NCBI GenBank assembly: GCA_002293125.1
Contig: DBCR01000004.1
Location: 128,676-192,675, forward strand
DNA: 64,000 bases
Direction: 5' to 3'
Source of the DNA: Opitutia bacterium UBA953
GTDB lineage: Bacteria; Verrucomicrobiota; Verrucomicrobiia; Opitutales; UBA953
A model generated the notes under the pieces. The model did no database searches. It was given only the letters and a program-made list of their open reading frames with translations, and had not been told where the DNA came from. The position numbers and the translations under genes were made by a program. How positions within the stretch are numbered: position 1 is the first letter of the stretch; each line of letters starts with the position of its first letter. Below are positions 51,554 to 60,281 of the stretch, in pieces.

Positions 51554-52870
51554 ATGTCCCTCGCCACGCCGGCACCCGCTTCCGCGATCGCTTCGCGGTC
51601 TTTCCGTTTCTATCTGGGAGCGATCGTGCTCGGTACCCTGGCTATCCAGATGCAGAACGTAGCCATCGCGTGGCAGGTCTTTCGCTTGACGAAGGACGAA
51701 GGCGCCAACGCGGCCCTGGCCCTAGGTGCCATCGGACTTGCCGAAGTCATCCCCTTCGTGAGCGCCGTGCTCTTCGCCGGCCACGTCGCGGATACCAATA
51801 ACCGCCGGCGTATCGCCATCGGCGCCTTGGTTGCGATGATGGCCCTGGGGTTGTTTCTCTTCCTGCCCGAGCACCTGACCGAGCGCTGGGCTCAACTCAC
51901 CGTCATCTATGGCGTGATCATTCTGGGCGGCTTGGCCCGCAGCTTCCTCACCACGGCCCGGCAGGCGATCATCGCGGAGATCCTTCCCCGCGATCTCATT
52001 CCCAGCGGTGTCCGCTGGCGCAACACACTCTTCGAACTCGCCTGCGTTCTCGGACCTGGCTTGGCCGGCCTGATGGTTTGGTTGGGCGAAAAGAACGGGC
52101 TCTCCCATCCGGAGAACGTCCCGTATACAGCGATGACGATCTGCTTCGCCGGCTCGCTCGGCCTGACCATCGCCTTGCGCACGACTCAGACCCTTCAGAC
52201 GCGTACCCCCGAGCCTATCTTTGTCAGCCTCCGTCAGGGCATCGACTTCATGCTGAGTCAGCGCATCATGCTCGGGGCTTTCACGATGGACCTCTTCGCG
52301 GTGCTCCTCGGTGGCGCCGTGGCGCTCCTCCCGATCTTCGCCGACATGCTGGGAGTCGGCGCCTTCGGCTTCGGGATGCTCCGGGCGGCCTCCTCGGTCG
52401 GCGCGGTGCTGATGTCGCTCTACCTCATCATCCGGCCGCCCCTGAATTATGCCGGACGTTCCCTCTACGGCTCTTTCGCGGTCTTCGGACTCAGCACGAT
52501 CGGCTTTGCTCTCTCGATCACCCTCGCTTCCGCTCTCGGGCTTAGCCTGCACGAGGCCTTTGTCTTTTCTTTCATCTTCCTATTCCTGGCTGGCGCGGCC
52601 GACGCGGTGAACGTGATCATCCGTCAGACCATCCTGCAGACCTCGGTCCCGCCCGAGATGATGGGCCGTGTGTCGGCCGTGACGGCGGTCTTCATTGGTT
52701 GCTCCAATGAGCTCGGCATGGCGGAATCCGGCCTAGCCGCCCGTCTGATGGGCACGGTCAATTCAGTGGTCTTCGGGGGACTAGCCACGTTTGGCGTGAT
52801 GGGCCTGACCCACTGGCGCTTCCCCGAGCTCTGGCGGCTGCGGAAAGTCGGCCAAGAGCCCGTCCGCTGA
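51554..52870 (+). CDS. MFS transporter (EntS/MFS_3-like)
   Basis: A 438-residue membrane protein with 12 predicted segments and the typical MFS loop [16 protein letters not shown] after the second segment. Similarity in layout is to EntS-like and transmembrane secretion effector exporters; substrate unknown. It lies 29 bases downstream of the DUF1501 gene, and a GTG at 51545 is an alternative start. Its position suggests cotranscription with the PSCyt1 and DUF1501 genes, but functional linkage is not shown. Confidence 0.85.
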   Translation: MSLATPAPASAIASRSFRFYLGAIVLGTLAIQMQNVAIAWQVFRLTKDEGANAALALGAIGLAEVIPFVSAVLFAGHVADTNNRRRIAIGALVAMMALGLFLFLPEHLTERWAQLTVIYGVIILGGLARSFLTTARQAIIAEILPRDLIPSGVRWRNTLFELACVLGPGLAGLMVWLGEKNGLSHPENVPYTAMTICFAGSLGLTIALRTTQTLQTRTPEPIFVSLRQGIDFMLSQRIMLGAFTMDLFAVLLGGAVALLPIFADMLGVGAFGFGMLRAASSVGAVLMSLYLIIRPPLNYAGRSLYGSFAVFGLSTIGFALSITLASALGLSLHEAFVFSFIFLFLAGAADAVNVIIRQTILQTSVPPEMMGRVSAVTAVFIGCSNELGMAESGLAARLMGTVNSVVFGGLATFGVMGLTHWRFPELWRLRKVGQEPVR

Positions 52871-52923
52871 CCTCGCTTGGGCTTGTGTCGGCACCTCGGT
52901 CTGCTTCATATCGGAGCAGCCCT

Positions 52924-53859
52924 ATGAAGCTGCTCCGCCTCCTGCCCTGCCTGCTGGCCCTCGGCCTGCTCGGCGCTGAACCCAAGAAGCCTGACTACGA
53001 CTCCCAGTACGTCCTTGGCCCGGACTCCCAAGAGAAGGCCGGCGTGCCTAAGGGGGTCGTCACCGAGTACGAACTCGCCGATTCGAAGACCTTCCCGGGC
53101 TACGGCCGCAAGTGGTCCCTCTACGTCCCCAAACAATATGATGCGTCCAAGGAAGCCGCCCTGATGGTCTTCCAAGATGGACCTGGTTATGCCAACCGTA
53201 CCGGCGCATGGCGGGTGCCGGTGGTCTTCGACAACCTGATCGCCCAGAAGAAGATGCCGGTGACCATCGCCCTCTTCATCGCGCCCGGCTTCACGCCCGA
53301 CCCGAAGAATCCGAACGGCAAGGACAAGAAGGGCAAGGCCCTCGGAAAATCCAACCGCTCGTTCGAATACGACAGCGTCACCGATCTCTACGTGAAATTC
53401 CTGCTCGAAGAGATGATTCCTCTCGCGGAATCGAAAGGCGTCAAGTTCTCGAAGGATCCGGCCCGTCGCGCCATCGCCGGTGCATCTTCTGGCGGTATCT
53501 GCGCCTTCAACGCCGCGTGGCACCGCCCGGATGCTTTCAGCAAGGTCTTCACGACCATCGGCAGCTTCACCAATATCCGCGGCGTCATCAGCAAAGGCGC
53601 CGAAAAGGGCGGTAATCTCTACCCCCAGATGATCATGGACTCGCCGAAGAAGAACATCCGCGTCTTCTCGCAGGAAGGCTCGCACGACCTGACCAACGAG
53701 TTCGGCGTCTGGCCCGAAGCCAACCAAAAGATGGCTGATGCCTGGAAAGCCAAGGGCTACGATTACAAGTTCGTCATGGGCGAAGGCACCCACAACAGCC
53801 GCCACGGCGCCCAGCTCCTTCCGGAAGCCCTGACCTGGCTCTGGCGCGATATTCGCTAA
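52924..53859 (+). CDS. Secreted esterase of the enterochelin esterase-like/D-type (PF00756) family
   Basis: A 311-residue alpha/beta hydrolase with signal [19 protein letters not shown]. Conserved features are [36 protein letters not shown] with nucleophile Ser, and C-terminal [18 protein letters not shown] with the histidine. This family includes enterochelin esterase, feruloyl and acetylxylan esterases, so a role in removing acyl groups from plant or algal polysaccharide is plausible. The start at 52924 follows a signal-peptide criterion. It is the first gene of the esterase/DUF1080/ABC/NIPSNAP block, 4 bases from the DUF1080 gene. Confidence 0.83.
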   Translation: MKLLRLLPCLLALGLLGAEPKKPDYDSQYVLGPDSQEKAGVPKGVVTEYELADSKTFPGYGRKWSLYVPKQYDASKEAALMVFQDGPGYANRTGAWRVPVVFDNLIAQKKMPVTIALFIAPGFTPDPKNPNGKDKKGKALGKSNRSFEYDSVTDLYVKFLLEEMIPLAESKGVKFSKDPARRAIAGASSGGICAFNAAWHRPDAFSKVFTTIGSFTNIRGVISKGAEKGGNLYPQMIMDSPKKNIRVFSQEGSHDLTNEFGVWPEANQKMADAWKAKGYDYKFVMGEGTHNSRHGAQLLPEALTWLWRDIR

Positions 53860-53863
53860 ACCG

Positions 53864-54721
53864 ATGAAACTCACTCTTCTCTCCCTGCTTGGCTTCGGCG
53901 CCGTCGCCCTTGCCCAAGAATCCTCCTTCCGTCCACTGCTCGACCCCCAGCTCTCCCAGTGGGAGAAATGGCTCGGCCCGGTCCACCGGGCTTACGACCT
54001 TCCGGGTTACGTCCGCGGCGCCAAACCGAAGGACGACCCGGTCCTTGGCCTCAACAATGACCCGCTCAAGGTGATCACGACCCGCCAGCAGGAGGGCGAG
54101 ACGGTCCTCCATATCACGGGTCAAGTCTTCGGGGCCCTCAGCTCGCTAGCTTCCTTTGATAACTTCCACCTGAAAACCGAACAGCGGTGGGGGGAGAAAC
54201 GCTGGGAGCCTCGTCTGACCGCGGTGCGGGATAACGGCATCCTTATTTTTTGTGTCGGCGAACATGGCGCCCAAGGTAAATACTGGATGCGCAGCCAGGA
54301 ACTCCAGGTCCAGGAGGGTGACATCGGCGATTATTGGCCCTTGGCCGGCGCGATGGCGGAGATCCCGATCCGCACCGATGACCCGGTGAAGAAGCGCGTC
54401 TACGACCCGAAGGGTACCCTGACGACCGTCAATGCCCGCGTCTGGCATGGCACGAATTACGACGAGAAGCCTTTCGGCGAATGGAACACGATCGAGTGCT
54501 TCGCCTTCAACGGCGACGCGGTCTTCCGCCTCAACGGCAAGACGGTCAACGTGATCCTGAATTCCCGCTACCGCGAGAAGGGTTCGACGGTCGACGTCCC
54601 GCTGAAGGCCGGAAAACTCCAGATTCAGTCCGAAGCCGCGGAATGCGAGTACCGCCGCATGGAGATCCGTCCGATAACCTCCTGGCCCGCTGACGTCGCC
54701 GGCGATTTACCTAAGCGTTAA
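53864..54721 (+). CDS. Secreted DUF1080 protein (3-keto-disaccharide hydrolase-like)
   Basis: A 285-residue protein with signal MKLTLLSLLGFGAVALAQ and a concanavalin-like beta-sandwich. DUF1080-type landmarks are LDPQLSQWEKWLG near the start, ITGQVFGALSSLASFDNFHLKTEQRWG, and NTIECFAFNGDAVFRLNGKTVN with IQSEAAECEYRRMEIRPI at the C-terminus. Members of this Pfam family (renamed 3-keto-disaccharide hydrolase) cleave 3-ketoglycosides in some bacteria. This would act outside the cytoplasm. It lies 4 bases after the esterase gene and 18 bases before the ABC transporter genes. Confidence 0.86.
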   Translation: MKLTLLSLLGFGAVALAQESSFRPLLDPQLSQWEKWLGPVHRAYDLPGYVRGAKPKDDPVLGLNNDPLKVITTRQQEGETVLHITGQVFGALSSLASFDNFHLKTEQRWGEKRWEPRLTAVRDNGILIFCVGEHGAQGKYWMRSQELQVQEGDIGDYWPLAGAMAEIPIRTDDPVKKRVYDPKGTLTTVNARVWHGTNYDEKPFGEWNTIECFAFNGDAVFRLNGKTVNVILNSRYREKGSTVDVPLKAGKLQIQSEAAECEYRRMEIRPITSWPADVAGDLPKR

Positions 54722-54739
54722 AAACGCCGTCCGTCCGTC

Positions 54740-56215
54740 ATGCTCCGAGCCCTGGAACTACGCAAGGACTTCGGGGGGCTCACCGTCTTATATCCAACGA
54801 CGATCGACTTTCATCCTGGCGAGTTGCACGCGCTGATGGGCGAGAACGGTGCCGGCAAGTCGACGTTGATGAAGATCCTCGCCGGTCTCTATCGCCCCGA
54901 CGGCGGCCAGGTCGAATGGCGCGAACGCTATGCCGAATTCACCTCGCCACACGATGCCTTGGTCGCAGGCATCGCGATGATCCATCAGGAACTGATGCCC
55001 ATCCCTGACCTGACGGTAGCGGAGAACATCACCCTCGGTGCCGAGCCCTGTTCCGCCTTCGGTCTCATCGATCGAAACGCCCAACTGGCCCGTGCCCAAG
55101 AGCTGCTGGACGAACTTGAATCTGATATCAGTCCGGCCCGCATGATGCGCACGCTGACCGTGGCCCAGACTCAGGTGGTCGAGATCGCCAAGGCGCTCGG
55201 GCGCCAGGCTGACGTCATCTTGATGGACGAACCGACGGCGGCCCTCTCCGACCACGAGGTCGCCGCCCTCTTCCGGGCCATCGCCCGCCTGAAGGCCCGC
55301 GGCGTCGCCATCGTTTACACGACCCACAAGATGGACGAAGTCTTCCGCTTAGCCGACCGCATCTCGGTCCTACGTGATGGGCGTCTGGTCGGCACGGCGC
55401 CGGCGGCGGAGCTGAATCCCGCCAGACTCATCACGATGATGGTCGGGCGAGAACTCGCCGATGTCTTCCCGGTTCGCCATTCCCCTTCCGATGACATCTT
55501 GCTCGAGGTCTCCGGATTGACCCGTGAACCCGCCTACCATGATATCAACTTCCAGGTTCGCCGCGGTGAAGTGGTCGCCCTCGCCGGCCTGATGAGCGCA
55601 GGCCGCACCGAAGTAGTCAGCGCGATCTACGGCTTGCAGCCTGCAACGGAAGGTCAGATCCGCCTCAAGGGTACGCCGCTCTCTATCCGTAATCCTCAGG
55701 ACGCCCTGGCCGCCGGCATCGGCATGGTCACCGAGGACCGCAAAGGCCTCGGATTGATTCCTGCCCTAGGTGTCGGCCAGAACATCACCCTGTCCGCTTT
55801 GCGTGACTATGGTCGCGGACCGTTGATCAATCATCCAGCCGAAGCCGCCGCGAGCCAGACCCAGATGTCGGAATTCTCCGTCAAAGCGGAAAGCCCGTCG
55901 CAACCGATCGCCCAGCTCAGTGGCGGCAACCAACAAAAGGCCTTGCTTGCGCGCTGCCTCCTTGGCGCCCCCGATCTAGTCATCCTCGATGAACCGACAC
56001 GTGGAATCGACATCGGTGCGAAGGCGGAAATCTACGCCCTCATCCAGAAGCTGGCCCTTGCCGGCAAGGGTATCCTGTTGGTTTCTTCCGAACTCCCCGA
56101 AGTCCTTTCCCTGGCGCACCGCATCGTAGTCCTTCGCCGCGGCTGCGTCTCCGCGACGCTCGATGCGGCCTCGACCGACCAGGAAACCGTGCTCCGCCAC
56201 GCCATGCCTTTATAA
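54740..56215 (+). CDS. Sugar ABC transporter ATP-binding protein (RbsA/MglA-like, tandem ATPase)
   Basis: A 491-residue protein with two ABC domains. The first has Walker A GENGAGKST (residues about 34-42) and Walker B VILMDEPTAALSD; its signature is the degenerate LTVAQTQVVEIAKAL. The second has a degenerate Walker A (LAGLMSAGRTEVV), a canonical signature LSGGNQQKALLAR, and Walker B LVILDEPTRGIDIGAKAEIY, as in RbsA. It powers import of a monosaccharide with the adjacent permease (4 bases downstream) and lipoprotein. The exact sugar is not shown. Confidence 0.93.
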   Translation: MLRALELRKDFGGLTVLYPTTIDFHPGELHALMGENGAGKSTLMKILAGLYRPDGGQVEWRERYAEFTSPHDALVAGIAMIHQELMPIPDLTVAENITLGAEPCSAFGLIDRNAQLARAQELLDELESDISPARMMRTLTVAQTQVVEIAKALGRQADVILMDEPTAALSDHEVAALFRAIARLKARGVAIVYTTHKMDEVFRLADRISVLRDGRLVGTAPAAELNPARLITMMVGRELADVFPVRHSPSDDILLEVSGLTREPAYHDINFQVRRGEVVALAGLMSAGRTEVVSAIYGLQPATEGQIRLKGTPLSIRNPQDALAAGIGMVTEDRKGLGLIPALGVGQNITLSALRDYGRGPLINHPAEAAASQTQMSEFSVKAESPSQPIAQLSGGNQQKALLARCLLGAPDLVILDEPTRGIDIGAKAEIYALIQKLALAGKGILLVSSELPEVLSLAHRIVVLRRGCVSATLDAASTDQETVLRHAMPL

Positions 56216-56219
56216 CGCC

Positions 56220-57155
56220 ATGCTCACCCTCGATCGTAATCTGGTTCATCGTTTCGGCCTGCTGCTCGTCATCTTATTTGTCGGCCTGGCCCTGTCTTTA
56301 CTGACCGACACCTTCCTGAGCGTCGCGAACTTCACCAACGTCGCCCGGCAGATCTCGATCAACGGTATCCTCGCGGTCGGCGTGACCTTCGTCCTCCTCA
56401 CCGCCGGCGTCGACCTTTCCCTGGGGTCGGTCGTGGCCTTGAGCGGTGTCGCCTGCGCCACCTTCGCTCACCCGGGGGACCATTCCGTATTCGTGCCCAT
56501 CGCCGTCGGCCTTCTCACCGGGGCCGCCTGTGGGCTCGTCAACGGCGTGCTCGTGACCCGTGGGGGCGTCGCCCCCTTTATCGTCACCCTCGGGATGATG
56601 ACCATCGCGCGCGGCCTGGCGCTTATCGTGAGCGGGGGGCGCCCGGTCGCTGACATGTCGAACGAACTGACCGCTCTCGCCGGCGACTTCTTGGGAGTAC
56701 CGGTCCCGGTACTTTGCTTCGCTGGCGTCGCCGCGGCAGCTTGGTTTTTCCTCCGCAACTTCCGCCTCGGTCGCCACATCTATGCCGTCGGCGGCAACGA
56801 AAACGCCGCCCGGGCGGCCGGGGTGCCGGTCGAAAGGGTAAAGCTCTTCGCTTATTGTCTTTGCGGGCTCCTCACGGGTCTCGCTGGCGTGGTCCTTGCC
56901 GCGCGCATCACCACAGGTCAGCCCAACGCAGGCCAAGCCTATGAGCTCGACGCGATCGCGGCGGTGGTCATCGGCGGCACCAGCCTTGCCGGCGGGGTCG
57001 GCACGATTACCGGCACGTTACTGGGCGTCTTGTTGATCGGGGTTATCAACAATGGCTTAGATTTGATGGGTGTTTCTTCGTATTATCAGGCTGTCATCAA
57101 AGGCGTCATCATCGTGGGTGCGGTTTGGCTCGACCGACGTCAGGCCCGTTCGTAA
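56220..57155 (+). CDS. Sugar ABC transporter permease (RbsC-like)
   Basis: A 311-residue inner-membrane permease of the BPD_transp_2 family with about 8-10 segments. Motifs are TAGVDLSLGSVVALSGV and the coupling region NENAARAAGVPVERVKLFAY, with AYELDAIAAVVIGGTSLAGGVGT near the end, all RbsC/XylH hallmarks. The start at 56220 was chosen by alignment; the frame extends upstream into the ATPase gene. It pairs with the ATPase upstream and the binding protein 9 bases downstream. Confidence 0.93.
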   Translation: MLTLDRNLVHRFGLLLVILFVGLALSLLTDTFLSVANFTNVARQISINGILAVGVTFVLLTAGVDLSLGSVVALSGVACATFAHPGDHSVFVPIAVGLLTGAACGLVNGVLVTRGGVAPFIVTLGMMTIARGLALIVSGGRPVADMSNELTALAGDFLGVPVPVLCFAGVAAAAWFFLRNFRLGRHIYAVGGNENAARAAGVPVERVKLFAYCLCGLLTGLAGVVLAARITTGQPNAGQAYELDAIAAVVIGGTSLAGGVGTITGTLLGVLLIGVINNGLDLMGVSSYYQAVIKGVIIVGAVWLDRRQARS

Positions 57156-57164
57156 AAGTCTGGG

Positions 57165-58121
57165 ATGCGTCTTACCCCTCGCAAAGCCATCTCGGCCTTT
57201 CTGGCCGTCTGCGCCCTCACGCTCTCGGTCTCCTTTCTCTCCGGCTGCAAGAAAGCCGAAGCCCGTAAGGAAGGCGAAATCCTGATCGGCTTCTCTTCTC
57301 GCGACCTGTCGGCCGAGTACACCGCAAAGCTCTCCGAGGCCATCGTCGACTACGCCAAGACGAAGCCGGGCGTGAAGTTGGTCATGGTCGACGCCCAGTC
57401 CGACGTCCAGAAACAGTTCAGCCAGGTCGAGAACTTCATCGCGCAGAAGGTCGATGCGATCATCCTCAACCCCTGCGAACTCGAGGCCAGCACCCCGGCG
57501 GTCGACCGCATCAAGGCTGCCGGAATTCCCCTGGTACTCGTGAATCAGGTGACGAAGTCCGCAGGCGATTCCTACATCGGCTCCAATGACTTCGATGCCG
57601 GCCGTATCGCGATGGAGGCCATCGCCAAGAAACTGAACGGCCAAGGGGGCGTCTTGATGCTCCACGGCATCATGGGAACTTCGGCCCAGCTGCAGCGTGA
57701 AACCGGCGCCCGCGAGGTCTTCGCGAAATACCCCGGACTCAAGCTGGTCGACCATCAAACGGCCTCCTGGGATCGGGCCAAGGCGATGGCTCTGACCGAG
57801 AACTGGATTCAGGCCCATAAGGGCAAATTCTCGGCGATCTTCGCCCATAATGACGAGATGGCCATGGGTGCCCTCCTCGCCCTTGAACGCGCTGGACTTA
57901 AGAAGGACGTCTACGTGATCGGGATCGATGCCATCGCGCAGGCGCTCACCGCGGTGAAGGAAGGTCGTCTTGACGCCACGGTCTTTCAGGATGCCGTCGG
58001 TCAGGGCAAGGGCTCGGTCGACGCAGCCATCCTGCTCGCCAAGAAGCAGCCCTGCCCGAAGGAAACCCTGATTCCTTTCCAACTCATCACCCGCGATAAT
58101 CTTTCCCAATTCCTCAAATAA
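57165..58121 (+). CDS. Sugar ABC transporter substrate-binding lipoprotein (RbsB-like)
   Basis: A 318-residue periplasmic-binding-protein family 1 member. The signal ends in lipobox FLSGC (cysteine about residue 28), so it is probably lipid-anchored rather than free. The mature region has VKLVMVDAQSDVQKQFSQVENFIAQKVDAIILNPCE, GIPLVLVNQV, and FAHNDEMAMGALLALERAG, all typical of RbsB-like proteins. The sugar is unknown. It follows the permease gene by 9 bases and is 1 base before the NIPSNAP gene. Confidence 0.93.
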   Translation: MRLTPRKAISAFLAVCALTLSVSFLSGCKKAEARKEGEILIGFSSRDLSAEYTAKLSEAIVDYAKTKPGVKLVMVDAQSDVQKQFSQVENFIAQKVDAIILNPCELEASTPAVDRIKAAGIPLVLVNQVTKSAGDSYIGSNDFDAGRIAMEAIAKKLNGQGGVLMLHGIMGTSAQLQRETGAREVFAKYPGLKLVDHQTASWDRAKAMALTENWIQAHKGKFSAIFAHNDEMAMGALLALERAGLKKDVYVIGIDAIAQALTAVKEGRLDATVFQDAVGQGKGSVDAAILLAKKQPCPKETLIPFQLITRDNLSQFLK

Positions 58122-58122
58122 C

Positions 58123-58902
58123 ATGAAGTCCCTGCTCTCCCTCCTCACCTTTGGCCTTCTCGCCGTGACTGTCGTCGCCGCCGATAAGCCGGATGCCCGC
58201 CTCTTCGAGATGCGCGTCTACTACGCCAAGCCGGGCAAGCTTGACGCCCTCAATGCCCGCTTCCGCGACCACACGCTCAAACTCTTCACCAAGCATGGCA
58301 TGACGAACCTCGGCTACTTCGTCCCTGTCGATAATAAGGAGAACAAGCTGGTTTACTTCCTCGCGTTCCCGGATCGCGCCACACGTGACGCCTCCTTCAA
58401 GGCCTTCGGCGCTGACCCGGCCTGGAAGGCTGCCGCCAAAGAGTCAGAGAAAGACGGCAAACTGATCGAACGTATCGAGAACGCCTTTCTCACGGCCACC
58501 GATTACGCCGTGCTGGCTGAGGCCAAGTCTTACGGCAAAGGCGTCTTCGAACTGCGCACCTATACGACCGAAGCAGGCCGACTGGAGAACCTGAACGCCC
58601 GCTTCCGCGATCACACCCTGACTCTTTTTGCGAAGCATGGCATGACCAGCATGACCTACTGGAATCTCGTGGCGGACCAAAAGGGCGCCAAGAGCTCCTA
58701 TGTCGCGGAAAATACTCTCATCTACCTCCTTCATCATCAGAGCGAAGACGCCGCCAAGGCCAGCTTCGGCGCTTTCCGCGCTGACCCGGCTTGGATCGCC
58801 GCCAAGAGCGCTTCCGAGCAGAAGGCCGGCGGTTCGCTTACGATCAAGGACGGTGTGAAATCCGAGTTCCTTCTCCCAACCGATTACTCCCCGGTCAAGT
58901 AA
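58123..58902 (+). CDS. Secreted protein with two NIPSNAP domains
   Basis: A 259-residue protein with signal MKSLLSLLTFGLLAVTVVAAD and two tandem NIPSNAP (dimeric alpha/beta barrel) domains. The first is residues about 24-125 (FEMRVYYAKPGKLDALNARFRDHT), and the second about 140-255 (FELRTYTTEAGRLENLNARFRDHT). The duplicated cores share NARFRDHT-L-x-LF-x-KHGMT. NIPSNAP functions are poorly known; relatives act as small ligand-binding or isomerase-like barrels. It is the last gene of the operon, 1 base after the binding protein, and is followed by the terminator. Confidence 0.87.
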   Translation: MKSLLSLLTFGLLAVTVVAADKPDARLFEMRVYYAKPGKLDALNARFRDHTLKLFTKHGMTNLGYFVPVDNKENKLVYFLAFPDRATRDASFKAFGADPAWKAAAKESEKDGKLIERIENAFLTATDYAVLAEAKSYGKGVFELRTYTTEAGRLENLNARFRDHTLTLFAKHGMTSMTYWNLVADQKGAKSSYVAENTLIYLLHHQSEDAAKASFGAFRADPAWIAAKSASEQKAGGSLTIKDGVKSEFLLPTDYSPVK

Positions 58903-58924
58903 TCCTTAGGAAAACCGACCAAAG

Positions 58925-58952
58925 AAAAGCCCCTCATTTGAGGGGCTTTTTT
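58925..58952. terminator. Bidirectional intrinsic terminator after the NIPSNAP gene
   Basis: A perfect hairpin AAAAGCCCCTCA...TGAGGGGCTTTT around a TT core, followed by T residues to 58952, lies 22 bases after the NIPSNAP stop. The A-tract on the left means it also terminates the convergent Gfo/Idh gene ending at 58962. It is the only convincing intrinsic terminator seen in the window. Confidence 0.93.
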
Positions 58953-58961
58953 GTCGGTGCA

Positions 58962-60227
58962 TCACGCCTTCCCTGGAATCGTGGGCACTTCGGTCGGCAG
59001 CTGGACAGTGCCTTTCTCGAAATCGAGCGGTCCAACGGAGGCCTTGAGATTGAAGTAAGGCGACTTCTCGTGCTTGAGGAGGTCGTCGAACTTCACCATC
59101 TCGCCGGTATAGGCGGAGATGCGGCCCATGATGACCGCGAGATTGCTCTCAGCGATCTGGCGGGCGTCATTGACCGGCTTGCCGTTGTAGGCGCCACGAA
59201 TGAGATCGACATGCTCCTGGGTCATCGAGTCATCAGTATCGAGCTTGATCGCCGGGATATCGACCTGCTTCTGGCCGAACATCTTGCCGGCCCCAAAACA
59301 AGAGCCCGTCGCCCCGGTGAAGAACTCGCCGACGCGACCGGTAGTGCCGGTGATCTGGCGGCACTGGCTATGGATGCGCACGCCGTCGCCGAAATCATAG
59401 TCGACGCTGAAGAAGTCGAACATGTTGCCGGTCTCGCGGCGAGCCCGGCCGCCGAAACCGAGGGCGCTCGCCGGCGGGCGGCCGAGGAACCAGATGGCGA
59501 CGTCGACGTTATGGATGTGCTGCTCGACGATATGGTCGCCGGAAAGCTCGGTGAAGTTGAGCCAGTTGCGGTTCATGTAGTCCGCATCGGTGTCGTCCTT
59601 GGCCCGACGACGGATCCACGGTACGGTGCCGTTCCACTGGACCACGCCGCCGCGGAGCGCGCCAATGGCGCCGGCGTCGATGAGGGCCTTGTTCTTCATG
59701 TACGAGGCGTCATGACGACGCTGAGTACCGGCCACGACGGCGAGGCCCTTCTTCTTGGCTTCCTCGCCGGTGGCGATGATGGCACGGGCGCCGACCGGAT
59801 CGACGGCGACAGGTTTCTCGACGAAGCAGTGCTTACCGGCGGCGACGGCGGCGGCAAAGTGAACGGGCCGAAACGCGGGCGGTGTCGCCATGAGCACGAA
59901 GGCGCAATCGGTGGCCATGACTTTCTGGTAAGCGTCGTAGCCGACGAAGACCTTGGTCGCGGGAAGCTTGTAAGTGTCGTTCAGGCGTTTGGCTCGATCC
60001 TCGAAGGCATCGGCCAGGGCGACGACCTCCGCTTCCGCGCCGAGCAGCTTGCAGGCCGTAATGAATTGTCCGAGGGCGCCAGTGCCGCGACCGCCGCAGC
60101 CGATGAGGGCTACCTTGATCTTGGACGGGACTGACTGTCCGCGGAGAATGGACGGGGCGGCGGCTAGAGCGAGTCCGCTCAAGGCTAGGGTGGAGACGAA
60201 ATCGCGACGTGGGATGGGGAGTGCCAT
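58962..60227 (-). CDS. Tat-exported Gfo/Idh/MocA family oxidoreductase (second copy)
   Basis: A 421-residue protein with twin-arginine signal IPRRDFVSTLALSGLAL at residues about 5-21. The Rossmann part has VALIGCGGRGTGAL and FVEKPVAVD, and the C-terminal part has the GFO_IDH_MocA_C shape with NWLNFTELSGDHIVEQHIHNVDVAIWFLG, including the conserved H-x-H-N-x-D motif. Exported relatives act on sugars with tightly bound NAD(P). It lies opposite the esterase/DUF1080/ABC/NIPSNAP operon, sharing its terminator, and may supply 3-keto substrates to the DUF1080 protein; that is inference. Confidence 0.9.
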   Translation of the reverse strand: MALPIPRRDFVSTLALSGLALAAAPSILRGQSVPSKIKVALIGCGGRGTGALGQFITACKLLGAEAEVVALADAFEDRAKRLNDTYKLPATKVFVGYDAYQKVMATDCAFVLMATPPAFRPVHFAAAVAAGKHCFVEKPVAVDPVGARAIIATGEEAKKKGLAVVAGTQRRHDASYMKNKALIDAGAIGALRGGVVQWNGTVPWIRRRAKDDTDADYMNRNWLNFTELSGDHIVEQHIHNVDVAIWFLGRPPASALGFGGRARRETGNMFDFFSVDYDFGDGVRIHSQCRQITGTTGRVGEFFTGATGSCFGAGKMFGQKQVDIPAIKLDTDDSMTQEHVDLIRGAYNGKPVNDARQIAESNLAVIMGRISAYTGEMVKFDDLLKHEKSPYFNLKASVGPLDFEKGTVQLPTEVPTIPGKA

Positions 60228-60281
60228 GCTTTGAGATTGTGGGGTCGGCCGAGGGCTCTCAAAGGTTTTCTTTCCTTAACG

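Noticed and set aside
58791..60134. 447-codon plus-strand frame opposite the second Gfo/Idh gene
   Set aside because: It starts inside the NIPSNAP gene in another frame, reads through the terminator, and mirrors the oxidoreductase.
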